Shown here: piece by piece, positions 29,804 through 39,102 of the stretch | Layout of the letters: the number at the start of each line of letters is the position of its first letter | How positions within the stretch are numbered: position 1 is the stretch's first letter | From: Candidatus Peribacteria bacterium RIFCSPHIGHO2_01_FULL_51_35 | GTDB taxonomy: Bacteria; Patescibacteriota; Gracilibacteria; Peribacterales; Peribacteraceae | NCBI GenBank assembly: GCA_001787535.1 | Contig: MFXP01000009.1 | Location: 1-64,000 of the forward strand | Direction: 5' to 3' | Length of the DNA stretch: 64,000 nucleotides | The notes under the pieces: model-generated | Told to the model about the DNA's origin: nothing | The model's input: the letters and a program-made list of their open reading frames with translations, nothing else | Databases searched by the model: none | Program-made: the position numbers and the translations under genes

Positions 29804-29878
29804 TGGTGGCCCAGGCCAGAGTCGAACTGGCTACGCCTGCCTCTTCAGGGCAGCGCTCTACCGATGAGCTACCGGGCC
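29804..29878 (-). tRNA. tRNA-Phe(GAA), CCA encoded
   Basis: Anticodon arm CTGCC-CTGAAGA-GGCAG; GGCCCGG...CTGGGCCACCA. Confidence 0.94.
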
Positions 29879-29992
29879 ACAGAGCGACAAGATCTTACCA
29901 AGAATCTTATCTATGAGAAGCCTTTTTTAAAGTATTGAAACACTCTAAGCCAGCCTCTACGCTACGATTGTACTCTCCACAACCTTGAGGAT

Positions 29993-30604
29993 ATGAACGC
30001 ACTGCTATCAGCACCGCTGAACATCAAGAATATTCTTCTCCATCCAATCAATTTTTGGCTTGGAGTAAAAACTGGAAAACAAGCGCTGCCGACACTCCTC
30101 CTGGCATCGCTCTTGGGTGCCGGGTTCTGCTTTATATTTATCATGCTCATTATCAATACTATAACAGCGGAAGAATGGCAACGATTCGGAGCGCTGGAGC
30201 AACGGAGCGGATTGCCATTTTTTGTTCTTACTCTCATCGGCCTTTTCCTGGGATATGCACTTTTCTTCGGCATCATTCTTCTGGAGTCCGCAGGACTGCG
30301 TTTTTTCTCGTGGGTGTTTGGTGCCAAAGGCACATGGAAAACGAGCTTCAGGATTGCCGCCTTTGGCGCGACACCGCATCTTCTCTTCGGCTCCATTGCG
30401 CTTCTCTGGAGTCCGCTCATCAGCGGATTACTGTCTCTTGGCACGCTGTTTCTTCAAATACACGGAGTGAGTGTGTTGCATGAAGTGAATCTGATGAAAG
30501 CTGCGCTCATCACTATTCTCGCGCCGCTGATAGTTATGGTAACCCTGTTGTTGGGCGCGTTTCTCTTTGTTTTCACAATCGTTATGATTGCTGCTTTCTC
30601 TTGA
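29993..30604 (+). CDS. Multi-TM membrane protein (Yip1-like)
   Basis: ~5 hydrophobic segments; AFGATPHLLFGSIALLW pattern. Confidence 0.6.
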   Translation: MNALLSAPLNIKNILLHPINFWLGVKTGKQALPTLLLASLLGAGFCFIFIMLIINTITAEEWQRFGALEQRSGLPFFVLTLIGLFLGYALFFGIILLESAGLRFFSWVFGAKGTWKTSFRIAAFGATPHLLFGSIALLWSPLISGLLSLGTLFLQIHGVSVLHEVNLMKAALITILAPLIVMVTLLLGAFLFVFTIVMIAAFS

Positions 30605-30656
30605 AATACTTTTCAATCGCCTCTACAATACATCGCTACTTACTCCCCTCATCTTT

Positions 30657-31193
30657 ATGCACAAACGATACGCACTCATTCTTCTTTCCACGACCATGCT
30701 GGCGGCGTGCCAAGCGCAGATTCTCCCAACAGATGAGGACTCATCTTCTTCCGCGACTTCCTCCGCTGCCGCTTCCGCCACGGATCCCGCAGAGGCCGTT
30801 TGGACGGAGATCCACCTGTGGGCTTCCACGACACTCTGGTCCGATGTGGAAGCAGGTACGAATGACAACGTCATTAACATTGACGAAGATCACATGATTC
30901 CTGCAGGCGCCATCCAGGCAACGTTTGTCACGGCGCCCGTCACGCAGGATGAATACAACGAGATCTTCATGGATGCTGATTCCCGCGATGCACTGGATGC
31001 GAAGCTGACCAAAGAAGGTTGGGTGCGCCATGTGGCGCTTGATGCGGATGGTGCCACAGGAACATCGTGGGGGTACAAAATGGACAGTGCTGAAGGCGTG
31101 CGTTTCTTGGTTATCTCCGCCAACGCAAGCGGCGAAGAATACGAGGCGAAGGTTTCGATAACCCATGCGCTGCCGGCCGACGCAGATCTGTAA
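30657..31193 (+). CDS. Lipoprotein
   Basis: LLSTTMLAACQAQ lipobox; Ser/Ala-rich linker. Confidence 0.65.
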   Translation: MHKRYALILLSTTMLAACQAQILPTDEDSSSSATSSAAASATDPAEAVWTEIHLWASTTLWSDVEAGTNDNVINIDEDHMIPAGAIQATFVTAPVTQDEYNEIFMDADSRDALDAKLTKEGWVRHVALDADGATGTSWGYKMDSAEGVRFLVISANASGEEYEAKVSITHALPADADL

Positions 31194-31210
31194 TCGTGCA
31201 TTCTGATGAT

Positions 31211-31247
31211 CTTAAAGGCCGGTGGGAGTCTCCCATTGGCCTTTTAT
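31211..31247 (+). terminator. Rho-independent terminator
   Basis: AAAGGCCGGTGGGAGTCTCCCATTGGCCTTTT. Confidence 0.85.
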
Positions 31248-31333
31248 AGAGCTATGTTGACCGCAAAATCACCCCTTTACGAGGGATACTTTCTTTGTCA
31301 TCATGGGGCACTGTCTTCCTCTCCCTTTTTCCT

Positions 31334-31822
31334 ATGAAAAACGTCACGCATCTCGCACTGGGCGCATCCCTTATTCTCGGCAGTGTCTTCCCGACTCCTT
31401 TGATGGCGGCTCCCGAGCCTCCACGAGAGGAACCGGCGACGATTTTTACACAAGGCGCAAACCCGGAATGGAATGCCACGCACGTGGATTACCACGGACT
31501 GCGGGAGGATCATCGTGCATACCACAAAGGGAGGGCGGTGGAGCACCAGGAATGGCACGCTCAGTGGAATGGTTTGGAAGGAACAGCCGAGTATGATCAA
31601 GTCCATCGCACGCAGCATGAAACGGTGAATGCCAGGCATCGCAGGGCGCACCGTGCGCTGTTGGAAAGCTACAATGCTACTACGACGGGCGGCGTCTCCA
31701 TGCCTGTCGTCCCTGTTGCCAGTCCCAAGCCCGTTCCGACCCGCGAACGAAAGAGCCGCAGACTCATTGTTGCGGAGCACGAGCAGTGGCTGAGAGAACA
31801 TGCCAAGCCGCTCAAGGAATAA
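31334..31822 (+). CDS. Secreted His-rich hypothetical protein
   Basis: Signal peptide; HVDYHGLREDHRAYHKGRAVEHQEWHAQW...HRTQHETVNARHRRAHRA. Confidence 0.6.
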   Translation: MKNVTHLALGASLILGSVFPTPLMAAPEPPREEPATIFTQGANPEWNATHVDYHGLREDHRAYHKGRAVEHQEWHAQWNGLEGTAEYDQVHRTQHETVNARHRRAHRALLESYNATTTGGVSMPVVPVASPKPVPTRERKSRRLIVAEHEQWLREHAKPLKE

Positions 31823-32090
31823 GAAACGATAGGAACCTGCACAGCGAATGTAAGTTTTATGCGCAAAATGCGTCTTTTGTCGCATGGATCCGACTTCGCC
31901 TCGCTTCGCTCGGCTGCGCCGGACGAGGAATTCCGAGGAGGCATCACTGTTTTCACTATCGATTTTTGCGCCATTTTCTGACGCTGTTTTCGCCAAAGGA
32001 GAATTGGCGCGTTTTATGGAAGGAACCCCGGTGAATTTTGCATTGAATAACATTTGCTTTTTTTATGAAAAATGTTATAATATACATCAA

Positions 32091-33518
32091 ATGCACCAAA
32101 CGCACAAACACCTCCATCTTGCCGGTTTGCTCATACTCTTCCTGCATCTTGCGGTGTTTGCAGGTGTGCGAGGAGATGTGGCACAAAACGCCGCCGTGGT
32201 GTCGGAAAAGAATGCTCCGTCCATGCAACTTTTGGGAGCCGTCGCGAAAGCGGAAAAAACACCTGATACTCCCCTCTTTCGACAGGCAAAGCGCTTACAG
32301 AAACGCGTCCGCAATTTGACGCATGTCACGCCGAGCCTCTCGGTACTGGCGAAAGCCATCACGGAGCGAAAAGAGTTGTTCACCAAAACTCTGTCCGGTG
32401 CGTTGGTCGCCGATGGTCACACGGTCACACCGTGGATGATCACGCTGCATCGGTACCCGACATGGATCGAGCCGAAATTTTCCATGGGCAGCGCATCGTT
32501 CCGCATTGATGAAGATCGCATTCGTTCGCATCTGGAAACAAACGGCATCGACGGTCTCACCGCTCCCACGTCTGCAACCATCCTCAGCACCTTTGAAGAT
32601 GACAGAAAGGTGCAACGCGCGGAAACCGATGAAGTGGCCAAGGCAGGCTACACGTTCGATGCCGAAGCATTCGCATCGGCCATCAAAGAATCGTTTGATG
32701 CCAATGCCACGGAAATCTCCCTGGCTGTCACGCGGACAGCAGGAACCATTGTGAATGCGACCGGACTTGATTTGGGTGAACTCACGCTGCTGGCGGAAGG
32801 ACGCTCAAACTTTGCGGGATCCGTTCCGGGACGCATTGCCAACGTCCGCAAAGGACTCAAGGAGCGCGTGAACAACGTCCTGGTGCCGGCCGGAGAAACG
32901 TTTTCGTTCAACAGCACGCTGGGCGCGGTGACATCGCGGAACGGTTGGTTCGAAGCACTCGGCATTTTCAACGGCGATCAGCTGATACCCGTGACGGGCG
33001 GCGGCATCTGCCAAGTGGCGACGACCGTGTACCGCGCGATTTTGAACGCAGGCCTTCCCTTGGGAAAAAGAAAGGCACACAGTCTCTACGTGCTGTACTA
33101 CGAAAAATACGGCGTGGGATTGGATGCCACGGTCTACCCCGGGCAACAGGATCTGACATTCGTGAACGACACGGGGAACCCCATTCTCATCCAGTCCCAC
33201 TTCGACGGGTTTGAGGCGTATGTGACCATGTACGGAACCCCGGATGGCCGCGCCGTGTCGCTGGAGGGACCGTACTTCGCGGCAAACGCGCCGGAAGATC
33301 TGCGTACGAACAGCGAGCGAACGATCAAAAAGAACGAAATTGCATGGAAGCAGCACATCACGGCTCCGGATGGAACCGTCCAAACGCACACGCTCTTCTC
33401 TCGATACAAGAGCATCCCCAAGAGCATCGTGAAGAAGTACACCGAGCAGACGGTCGTGACGGTGCCGACGGAAAAGACGCATACCGCGGCGCCGGATGAA
33501 GTTTCGATGGCCCGATAA
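32091..33518 (+). CDS. VanW family protein
   Basis: NVLVPAGETFSFNSTLGAVTSRNGW...GGGICQVATTVYRAILNAGLPLGKRKAHSLYVLYY. Confidence 0.9.
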   Translation: MHQTHKHLHLAGLLILFLHLAVFAGVRGDVAQNAAVVSEKNAPSMQLLGAVAKAEKTPDTPLFRQAKRLQKRVRNLTHVTPSLSVLAKAITERKELFTKTLSGALVADGHTVTPWMITLHRYPTWIEPKFSMGSASFRIDEDRIRSHLETNGIDGLTAPTSATILSTFEDDRKVQRAETDEVAKAGYTFDAEAFASAIKESFDANATEISLAVTRTAGTIVNATGLDLGELTLLAEGRSNFAGSVPGRIANVRKGLKERVNNVLVPAGETFSFNSTLGAVTSRNGWFEALGIFNGDQLIPVTGGGICQVATTVYRAILNAGLPLGKRKAHSLYVLYYEKYGVGLDATVYPGQQDLTFVNDTGNPILIQSHFDGFEAYVTMYGTPDGRAVSLEGPYFAANAPEDLRTNSERTIKKNEIAWKQHITAPDGTVQTHTLFSRYKSIPKSIVKKYTEQTVVTVPTEKTHTAAPDEVSMAR

Positions 33519-33623
33519 GCAGAAAGCGTAGAGCAGAAAGCAGAGAACAATTTAATATTTGGCAACTATCCCTTGACAGCTAGGAACGAGAAGAGTAGCC
33601 TTTAGGTACTTTCCTCCTCTTCC

Positions 33624-34490
33624 ATGAAGTCTGCACGCCTCACCATTCTCAACTTCCATAAGACGTTTCCTGATAATGACACTTGTTTGCGCTTTCTCTT
33701 CGATGCACGTTTCCCGAAGCCGAAGTGTACGAAGTGCGGTGAGACTCGTTTCTACAAGCATCCGACCCGCGCTTGTTTCTCCTGCTACAACGGCTGCTCT
33801 CACTTGTGGCCGAAAGAGGGAACGATCTTCGACCATTCTTCCACTGATCTTGTAAAATGGTTCTTCGCTATCTTCCTCATGTCGCAGAGCAGGAATGGAG
33901 TGGCCGCAAAAGAACTGGAAAGGGCTTTGGGGGTGACATACAAGTGCGCTTTCCGCATCGGCCACCAAGTACGGAAGCTGATGAAGGACAACACCTTTTC
34001 GCTCTTTGGAGATATTGAAGCCGATGAAACAGCAGTAGGTGGAAAGAGGAAAGGAAAGAGAGGACGCGGAGCGGAGGGGAAGACAATCGTCTTCGGGCAG
34101 TTACAACGGAAGGGCATGATGAACGCCGCCATCGTGCCGAACGTAAAAGCCGCAACACTCCTGCCGCATTTTCAGAACAATATCGCCAAGGGCAGCAAAC
34201 TGATGACGGATGAATTGAGGAGCTATAAGAAGATTGCTCGGCTCCTCGATATGCAACACGACACGGTAGAGCATGGCGCAAAGCAGTACGTTAAAGGTTC
34301 AACGCACACAAACACCATCGAAGGCTTCTGGAGCCAGCTTAAAAGGTCACTGGACGGCACTCACCACGTTATTTCCCCGAAGATGCTCCACGCTTACGTT
34401 TCGGAGTTTCAGTGGAGGTACAATCATCGGAAGTCGGTGACTCATCTTTTTGATCTTCTCCTTTCACGCGTGTCTTCGCTGCAAGGTTAA
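33624..34490 (+). CDS. IS1595 (ISXO2-like) DDE transposase
   Basis: CPxC zinc ribbon; GDIEADETAVGG; LMTDELRSYKKI; THTNTIEGFWSQLKRSLDGTHH. Confidence 0.95.
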   Translation: MKSARLTILNFHKTFPDNDTCLRFLFDARFPKPKCTKCGETRFYKHPTRACFSCYNGCSHLWPKEGTIFDHSSTDLVKWFFAIFLMSQSRNGVAAKELERALGVTYKCAFRIGHQVRKLMKDNTFSLFGDIEADETAVGGKRKGKRGRGAEGKTIVFGQLQRKGMMNAAIVPNVKAATLLPHFQNNIAKGSKLMTDELRSYKKIARLLDMQHDTVEHGAKQYVKGSTHTNTIEGFWSQLKRSLDGTHHVISPKMLHAYVSEFQWRYNHRKSVTHLFDLLLSRVSSLQG

Positions 34491-34574
34491 GGAGCTTGAA
34501 GAAGCGGTCTTTGTCCGTTGATTCGTTTCTCATGGGGGATATAGTAGCACAAGTATTCAATTCCCATCTTTTCC

Positions 34575-34838
34575 ATGAGTAAACGAAAGAAGAAAGAGAA
34601 ACCAAAGCGTGATTTCGGGGTGGCCGATCCACGTCATTTCTTTTGTGACCGTGCCTTCATTATCCAATCGAAGGAACACTTCCTATTCGCTTTCCAAACA
34701 GGCAGCGTAGTAGAGGGGCAATATGTCTTTACCCCAACACATGCAAAACGCTTAATGCTACGTTTACAAGAGAAGATTGCAAAATGGGAAGAGGAAAACG
34801 GGGCAGCAATTGAAGCTGAATTACCAACAGAAGAATGA
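34575..34838 (+). CDS. DUF3467-like passenger protein
   Basis: DPRHFFCDRAFIIQSKEHFLFAFQTG...VFTPTHAKRLMLRLQEKIAKWEEENG. Confidence 0.65.
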   Translation: MSKRKKKEKPKRDFGVADPRHFFCDRAFIIQSKEHFLFAFQTGSVVEGQYVFTPTHAKRLMLRLQEKIAKWEEENGAAIEAELPTEE

Positions 34839-35182
34839 CAGGGGAAATACTTTCCTCGTGTGTTTGCCCAGCCTGCACGTGTGATGTTGATTCAGCGCGT
34901 ATTGCTTTGGATTATTTGATTGAGCATGGGGGAATTGTTACTAGTATCCTTGCTTTAGTATATGGTTTGGGAAACGGAACTTGTTGGCTTGTTATGAATC
35001 AGTTTCAAAATAATAGGAGATTTGAGGAGCTAGAAAAAAGATCACGTGGGGGTGGTGGTAATGGGATCTCTCCAGATGATTTTAAGGGTGGTACTAGCCA
35101 AAACACCACCCCAACAACTTTTAGTCCTAGTGACGCGAGTGCCCCCTCCAGTAAAACCAGCGAATTGCAATCGCCAGTGTAA
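34835..35182 (+). CDS. Single-TM passenger protein of unknown function
   Basis: ATGA overlap with the preceding gene; IVTSILALVYGLGNGTCWLVM. Confidence 0.6.
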   Translation: MTGEILSSCVCPACTCDVDSARIALDYLIEHGGIVTSILALVYGLGNGTCWLVMNQFQNNRRFEELEKRSRGGGGNGISPDDFKGGTSQNTTPTTFSPSDASAPSSKTSELQSPV

Positions 35183-35240
35183 TCACGGTTGCACACATCG
35201 CACCTGCCCAAAAGCCAATGATGAAGTAGTCAGGATTCAT
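35127..35240 (-). CDS. 37-aa single-TM small protein, tail-to-tail overlap with the previous passenger gene
   Basis: MNPDYFIIGFWAGAMCATVITLAIAIRWFYWRGHSRH*; purine-rich GGGAAGG upstream. Confidence 0.45.
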   Translation of the reverse strand: MNPDYFIIGFWAGAMCATVITLAIAIRWFYWRGHSRH

Positions 35241-35416
35241 AGAGCCTTCCCTGTCACGGTGGTAAAAGAGTAAATCATAAGTTCCTAGCTGTTAAGGGAT
35301 AATCACCTAATATTTTGCTTTTTGCTCTACGCTCTGCGCTTTTCGCTTTTTTGCTTTCTGCTTTTCACGATGGTACAGTTTGCATCGATTACTTTTACTT
35401 TTTTTCACACTGACAC

Positions 35417-36157
35417 ATGCCTTTCGACTCTGCGGAAAAATCCGCTTCCTCCAATAACCCGTGGTTTGTCGTCTCCGTCGGCCTCATTTGTTTGATGGTT
35501 GGCTATGGCGCGGCCTCGCTGAATGTGTTCGGCGGCGGACTCCTGGCCGGGAATCCCACCGTTGCGAACAATCCCCCGAACGCGCCGAATGTTCCTCCTC
35601 CACCGGCGCCTCCGGCAGAAGAAGCCGGCGACGTTCCGGAAGTGACCGCAGAAGATCACATTCGCGGCAATCCGAATGCGGCGGTTACTATCGTTGAATA
35701 TTCCGATTACGAATGCCCGTTCTGCATACGTCATCATCCCACCATGAAACAGGTGACGGAAAAATACGGCGATGACGTCAACTGGGTCTACCGTCATTTC
35801 CCGCTGAGCTTCCACCCCAAAGCGGAACCCGCGGCCCTCGCCTCGGAATGCGTGGCGGAATTGGGCGGCAACGACGCCTTCTGGAAGTTTACGGACACCG
35901 TGTTCGAGGAAGGAAATTACGATTATGCGGCAATTGCAAAAGATTTGGGGCTCAATGCTTCGCAATTCGACTCCTGCCTTTCCGGCGCAAAATACCGTGA
36001 CAAAGTGAATGCACAAATGTCCGGCGGTTCCGCCGCAGGCGTGGACGGCACGCCGGGCAGCATTGTCATCAACAACAAGACGGGCGACACCAGGCTGATT
36101 TCCGGAGCGGTGCCCGCCTCCAGCTTCGAGAGCGTCATCGACGCAATGCTGCAGTAA
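35417..36157 (+). CDS. DsbA-family membrane-anchored thiol-disulfide oxidoreductase
   Basis: N-terminal TM; YSDYECPFCIRHHPTMKQ; GVDGTPGSIV. Confidence 0.92.
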   Translation: MPFDSAEKSASSNNPWFVVSVGLICLMVGYGAASLNVFGGGLLAGNPTVANNPPNAPNVPPPPAPPAEEAGDVPEVTAEDHIRGNPNAAVTIVEYSDYECPFCIRHHPTMKQVTEKYGDDVNWVYRHFPLSFHPKAEPAALASECVAELGGNDAFWKFTDTVFEEGNYDYAAIAKDLGLNASQFDSCLSGAKYRDKVNAQMSGGSAAGVDGTPGSIVINNKTGDTRLISGAVPASSFESVIDAMLQ

Positions 36158-36164
36158 CCATGCT

Positions 36165-36205
36165 CAAAAAGAGATCAATCCGCCGCGGCGGATTGATCTC
36201 TTTTA
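36165..36205 (+). terminator. Strong rho-independent terminator (bidirectional symmetry)
   Basis: AAAAAGAGATCAATCCGCCGCGGCGGATTGATCTCTTTT. Confidence 0.9.
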
Positions 36206-36271
36206 CGTGCGCGGACGTCTTGTCTTTGCATGACCGGACGCTATACTGGATATCCATTCCTTTTCGCATCC

Positions 36272-37180
36272 ATGAAGAAGTATTTTCTTGTTCTGACGAG
36301 CGTCCTGGGCATCCTCACCCTGGCCGCATGCAAACCGGCTCCCGCGCCGGATACCATGGTGGACGAACTGCCCGTGGAAGAACCCGAGGTGATGGAAGAC
36401 ATCACGTACGAAGGAGTTGTGGAGGCCGCCGGCATCAGCATTTACATGGAAGGATCGCATCGTTTGATGCTCCCCGGCGCAGATTTCATCCTGCTCCAGA
36501 GCGAGACGGTGGACTTGAACGGCTACATGAATGAAGAAGTGACGGTGACGGGCGACGTGCGCTCCACCGTGGAAGCCGGAGGACTCATCATGGACGTGGA
36601 ACGCATTCGCCTGATGCGGCAAGCATCGTCTTCCGTCGAGTCCTCCATGGACTCTTCCGAACGTTCCGAAGAAATGGCCTTGAGTTCTCTCTCTTCGGCG
36701 GCATCGTCCCCCACAGCTGTTGCATCGGCATCATCCGTCGCCTCGGCTGCGGCTTCTGTCTCGCCTTCCTCCCTCGCTCCGGATCAATCCGCCGTCATGC
36801 AGGAACGAACTGAAAAAATGGCAAAGGATGATGCGAACGAAGGATGGACGCAGCAGTACTGCTCTTCGCACATCGGCTTCTGCATTCCCGTGCACAAGAA
36901 CTGGTGGTTCAAATCCTTCGGCACCACGACTTCCTATCTCTGGCATGTGGAACTGGGACCCGAGGAATTGCAAAACCTGGGTGACGGCCCCCTCGTCGTC
37001 AATTTGCTTTCCGGCACTCTCAGCGGTGCAGCCGACAAAGAAGTGAAGACGCAGGGCAACTACACCGTGGGGTACCGCGCGTGGACGGACAACCGTCACT
37101 TTGAAATAAGCGCTCCTTCGGAATTGCAGGAGGCCGTCCGACATATTACGGCGGCTCTGGAAGCCTCGGAGACGGAGTAG
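36272..37180 (+). CDS. Lipoprotein with Ser/Ala-rich linker
   Basis: MKKYFLVLTSVLGILTLAACKP lipobox. Confidence 0.7.
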   Translation: MKKYFLVLTSVLGILTLAACKPAPAPDTMVDELPVEEPEVMEDITYEGVVEAAGISIYMEGSHRLMLPGADFILLQSETVDLNGYMNEEVTVTGDVRSTVEAGGLIMDVERIRLMRQASSSVESSMDSSERSEEMALSSLSSAASSPTAVASASSVASAAASVSPSSLAPDQSAVMQERTEKMAKDDANEGWTQQYCSSHIGFCIPVHKNWWFKSFGTTTSYLWHVELGPEELQNLGDGPLVVNLLSGTLSGAADKEVKTQGNYTVGYRAWTDNRHFEISAPSELQEAVRHITAALEASETE

Positions 37181-37214
37181 CAAGACATAAGAAAGTGTCC
37201 TACACTTGCTTGTG

Positions 37215-37805
37215 ATGCCTCTTTTTACGTACGTTGGAGTGACTGGCGACGGCAAAGTCGTTCGCGGAACCGTTCGTGCCTTAAGCGCGCAAGCGGCCAG
37301 GGATTCCTTGAAAGAGATGCAGCTGCAAGCGCAGGAATTGTATGAAACGCCGGAAGGAGCACCCGCGCCTGTGGTTACCATGGAACCGATGGCTGCACAG
37401 CCGGCCGCCCCCGCAAAACCTTCCGCATCTCCCTGGAAGATTGTGGAAGAGCGACCGCAATTCGATGCATCTCCCTCGCCGGTCACCGCCTCGGAACTGA
37501 CGAAGGAACATGTGAAATATTTCCCGCTCACAGACACGCTGCGACTCTACGCAGGATGGCTGCTCTCCTGGTACTTTTTGATTTTCGCATTCGGCTCCTA
37601 CGATTTCACACGCGATCTTCCCATCAAGATTCCACTGGTGTCCGGTCTCTTCCAATCCCCTGTCATCATCAGCTTCGCCTTGGGAGCGTTCCTCTTTTTA
37701 CTCCTCACGGAAATGCATAAACAACTTGGCAAAGGCATGGGGAAAGGACTGGCACTCGCCGCTGTCGGAACGGGAGTATTTGTGTTGTATAGGATGAACA
37801 TGTAA
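37215..37805 (+). CDS. Membrane protein with GspF/PulF N-terminal-like segment
   Basis: MPLFTYVGVTGDGKVVRGTVRALSAQAARDSLKEMQLQAQEL resembles the T2SF N-terminus; then 2-3 TM. Confidence 0.5.
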   Translation: MPLFTYVGVTGDGKVVRGTVRALSAQAARDSLKEMQLQAQELYETPEGAPAPVVTMEPMAAQPAAPAKPSASPWKIVEERPQFDASPSPVTASELTKEHVKYFPLTDTLRLYAGWLLSWYFLIFAFGSYDFTRDLPIKIPLVSGLFQSPVIISFALGAFLFLLLTEMHKQLGKGMGKGLALAAVGTGVFVLYRMNM

Positions 37806-37811
37806 CGAGGA

Positions 37812-37894
37812 ATTAGGTGGTAGGGAGTAGAAGGTAGAACTTTGTCGATACAAAAAATCGGGCTACCCCCTACAACCTACTCCCTATCCCCTAT
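37812..37894. repeat. Intergenic word-repeat hairpin
   Basis: ATTAGGTGGTAGGGAGTAGAAGGTAG / CTACCCCCTACAACCTACTCCCTATCCCCTATT. Confidence 0.8.
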
Positions 37895-38529
37895 TAGAGT
37901 CCAAGCTGCTTTCTTATTTCATCCGCCTGCGACTGCTCTTCCTTCTGTGCGGTCTTTTGAACCATGAGCGATTGCAAGTCTTTCCAGTCCTCCGTGTGCT
38001 TCTGTTCAAGCTTCATGAGTTGCAGCAAGTGTTTGGGCGAAAGCTCACCGAACTTGCGGCGCTCTTCTTCCAAGATCTTCTGCAGTTCATCTATCTGGAA
38101 TTGCGAAAGTTTGGGAACCGCCTGGATGATGCGCCACTTTTCATCGCGTGTGAGGGAGATGCTGCCGCGCAGCAATGTCAAAAATATTTGCTCATCAAAG
38201 GTTGTTTCCGGATGCGCGGGCACTTGGATCTTGTCGTTCGATAATTTTGCGGCGATGGTTCCGAAACGGTAGTCCTTTACTTCGCCAAGGATGCGAATGT
38301 CTTCGTCGTCGTAGCCCATCTCTTTGGTTGCCACCGTGCCCGGAGGCGGCGGAGGCGGTCCTGCATCTTGTGGAGGCGGAGTTGTTCCATCGCCCTGCGC
38401 ACCTTGTCCCGGAGGCGGAGGGGGTGGCGGCGGAGGCGACGCAAATACCTTCGTAGGATCCAGCCCCTCATCGGGAATGGGATCTCCGGGGCGCGGAGGA
38501 TTGCCGCCTATGGTCTGGTCGTCTGCCAT
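37894..38529 (-). CDS. Proline-rich hypothetical protein
   Basis: PPPPPPPPPGQG...PPPPPPG N-terminal; charged helical C-terminal. Confidence 0.6.
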   Translation of the reverse strand: MADDQTIGGNPPRPGDPIPDEGLDPTKVFASPPPPPPPPPGQGAQGDGTTPPPQDAGPPPPPPGTVATKEMGYDDEDIRILGEVKDYRFGTIAAKLSNDKIQVPAHPETTFDEQIFLTLLRGSISLTRDEKWRIIQAVPKLSQFQIDELQKILEEERRKFGELSPKHLLQLMKLEQKHTEDWKDLQSLMVQKTAQKEEQSQADEIRKQLGL

Positions 38530-38608
38530 AAAGTACGACCTAGTCTAGCAGCCAAAAAGCATCTGACAAATGCATTTATTGATATGAAAGGAAGCTTCCA
38601 AGGCGACC

Positions 38609-38995
38609 CTAATCGTCATATCCGAAAAATAAAGGATGCGGACTTTTTAAAGCACATTGCCTTTCACTCTCTGGTTGATAAGGACTGCGAAATATAGAAG
38701 GGAAATCATTACCACCATCATCTTTCAACTCTGTATTCCCATACTTTTTCTTATACCATTCCGTTTCTTCCGCACTGAGAGCAGTGCCAAGCCTTAATCG
38801 GTTCACTGCAATACTATGATTGACTGTTTTGTACCCCTTGCTGGCAGTTTCAAACCCTTCTGCTACAAACGGATACTCCTTCTTAGCTGCACTAAGGCCG
38901 TCGCTCTGAATCATATTTAAATACCGGCGATTTATATAGTCTTGCTCATCGATCCAAACTTCTTTGCCTCCAACCTGCCAGTTAGAAATATTCAT
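38609..38995 (-). CDS. Hypothetical protein
   Basis: 128 aa ORF in an AT-rich patch. Confidence 0.5.
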   Translation of the reverse strand: MNISNWQVGGKEVWIDEQDYINRRYLNMIQSDGLSAAKKEYPFVAEGFETASKGYKTVNHSIAVNRLRLGTALSAEETEWYKKKYGNTELKDDGGNDFPSIFRSPYQPESERQCALKSPHPLFFGYDD

Positions 38996-39102
38996 AAAAT
39001 TTTTAAGAAAAAAATGAGAATGCTTGCAAAGATTAGGTGCTCATTTTTTTGAGTCAACAAAGTGAGATCTCGATTTGCATTTTTCCTTCATGAAAGCCAA
39101 AA

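Larger units (their letters stand above)
33561..35307 (+). mobile_element. IS1595-family element with passenger genes; 27-bp TIRs, 8-bp TSD TAATATTT (33553-33560 / 35308-35315)
   Basis: GGCAACTATCCCTTGACAGCTAGGAAC / revcomp GGTGATTATCCCTTAACAGCTAGGAAC (23/27); TSD read directly. Confidence 0.93.
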
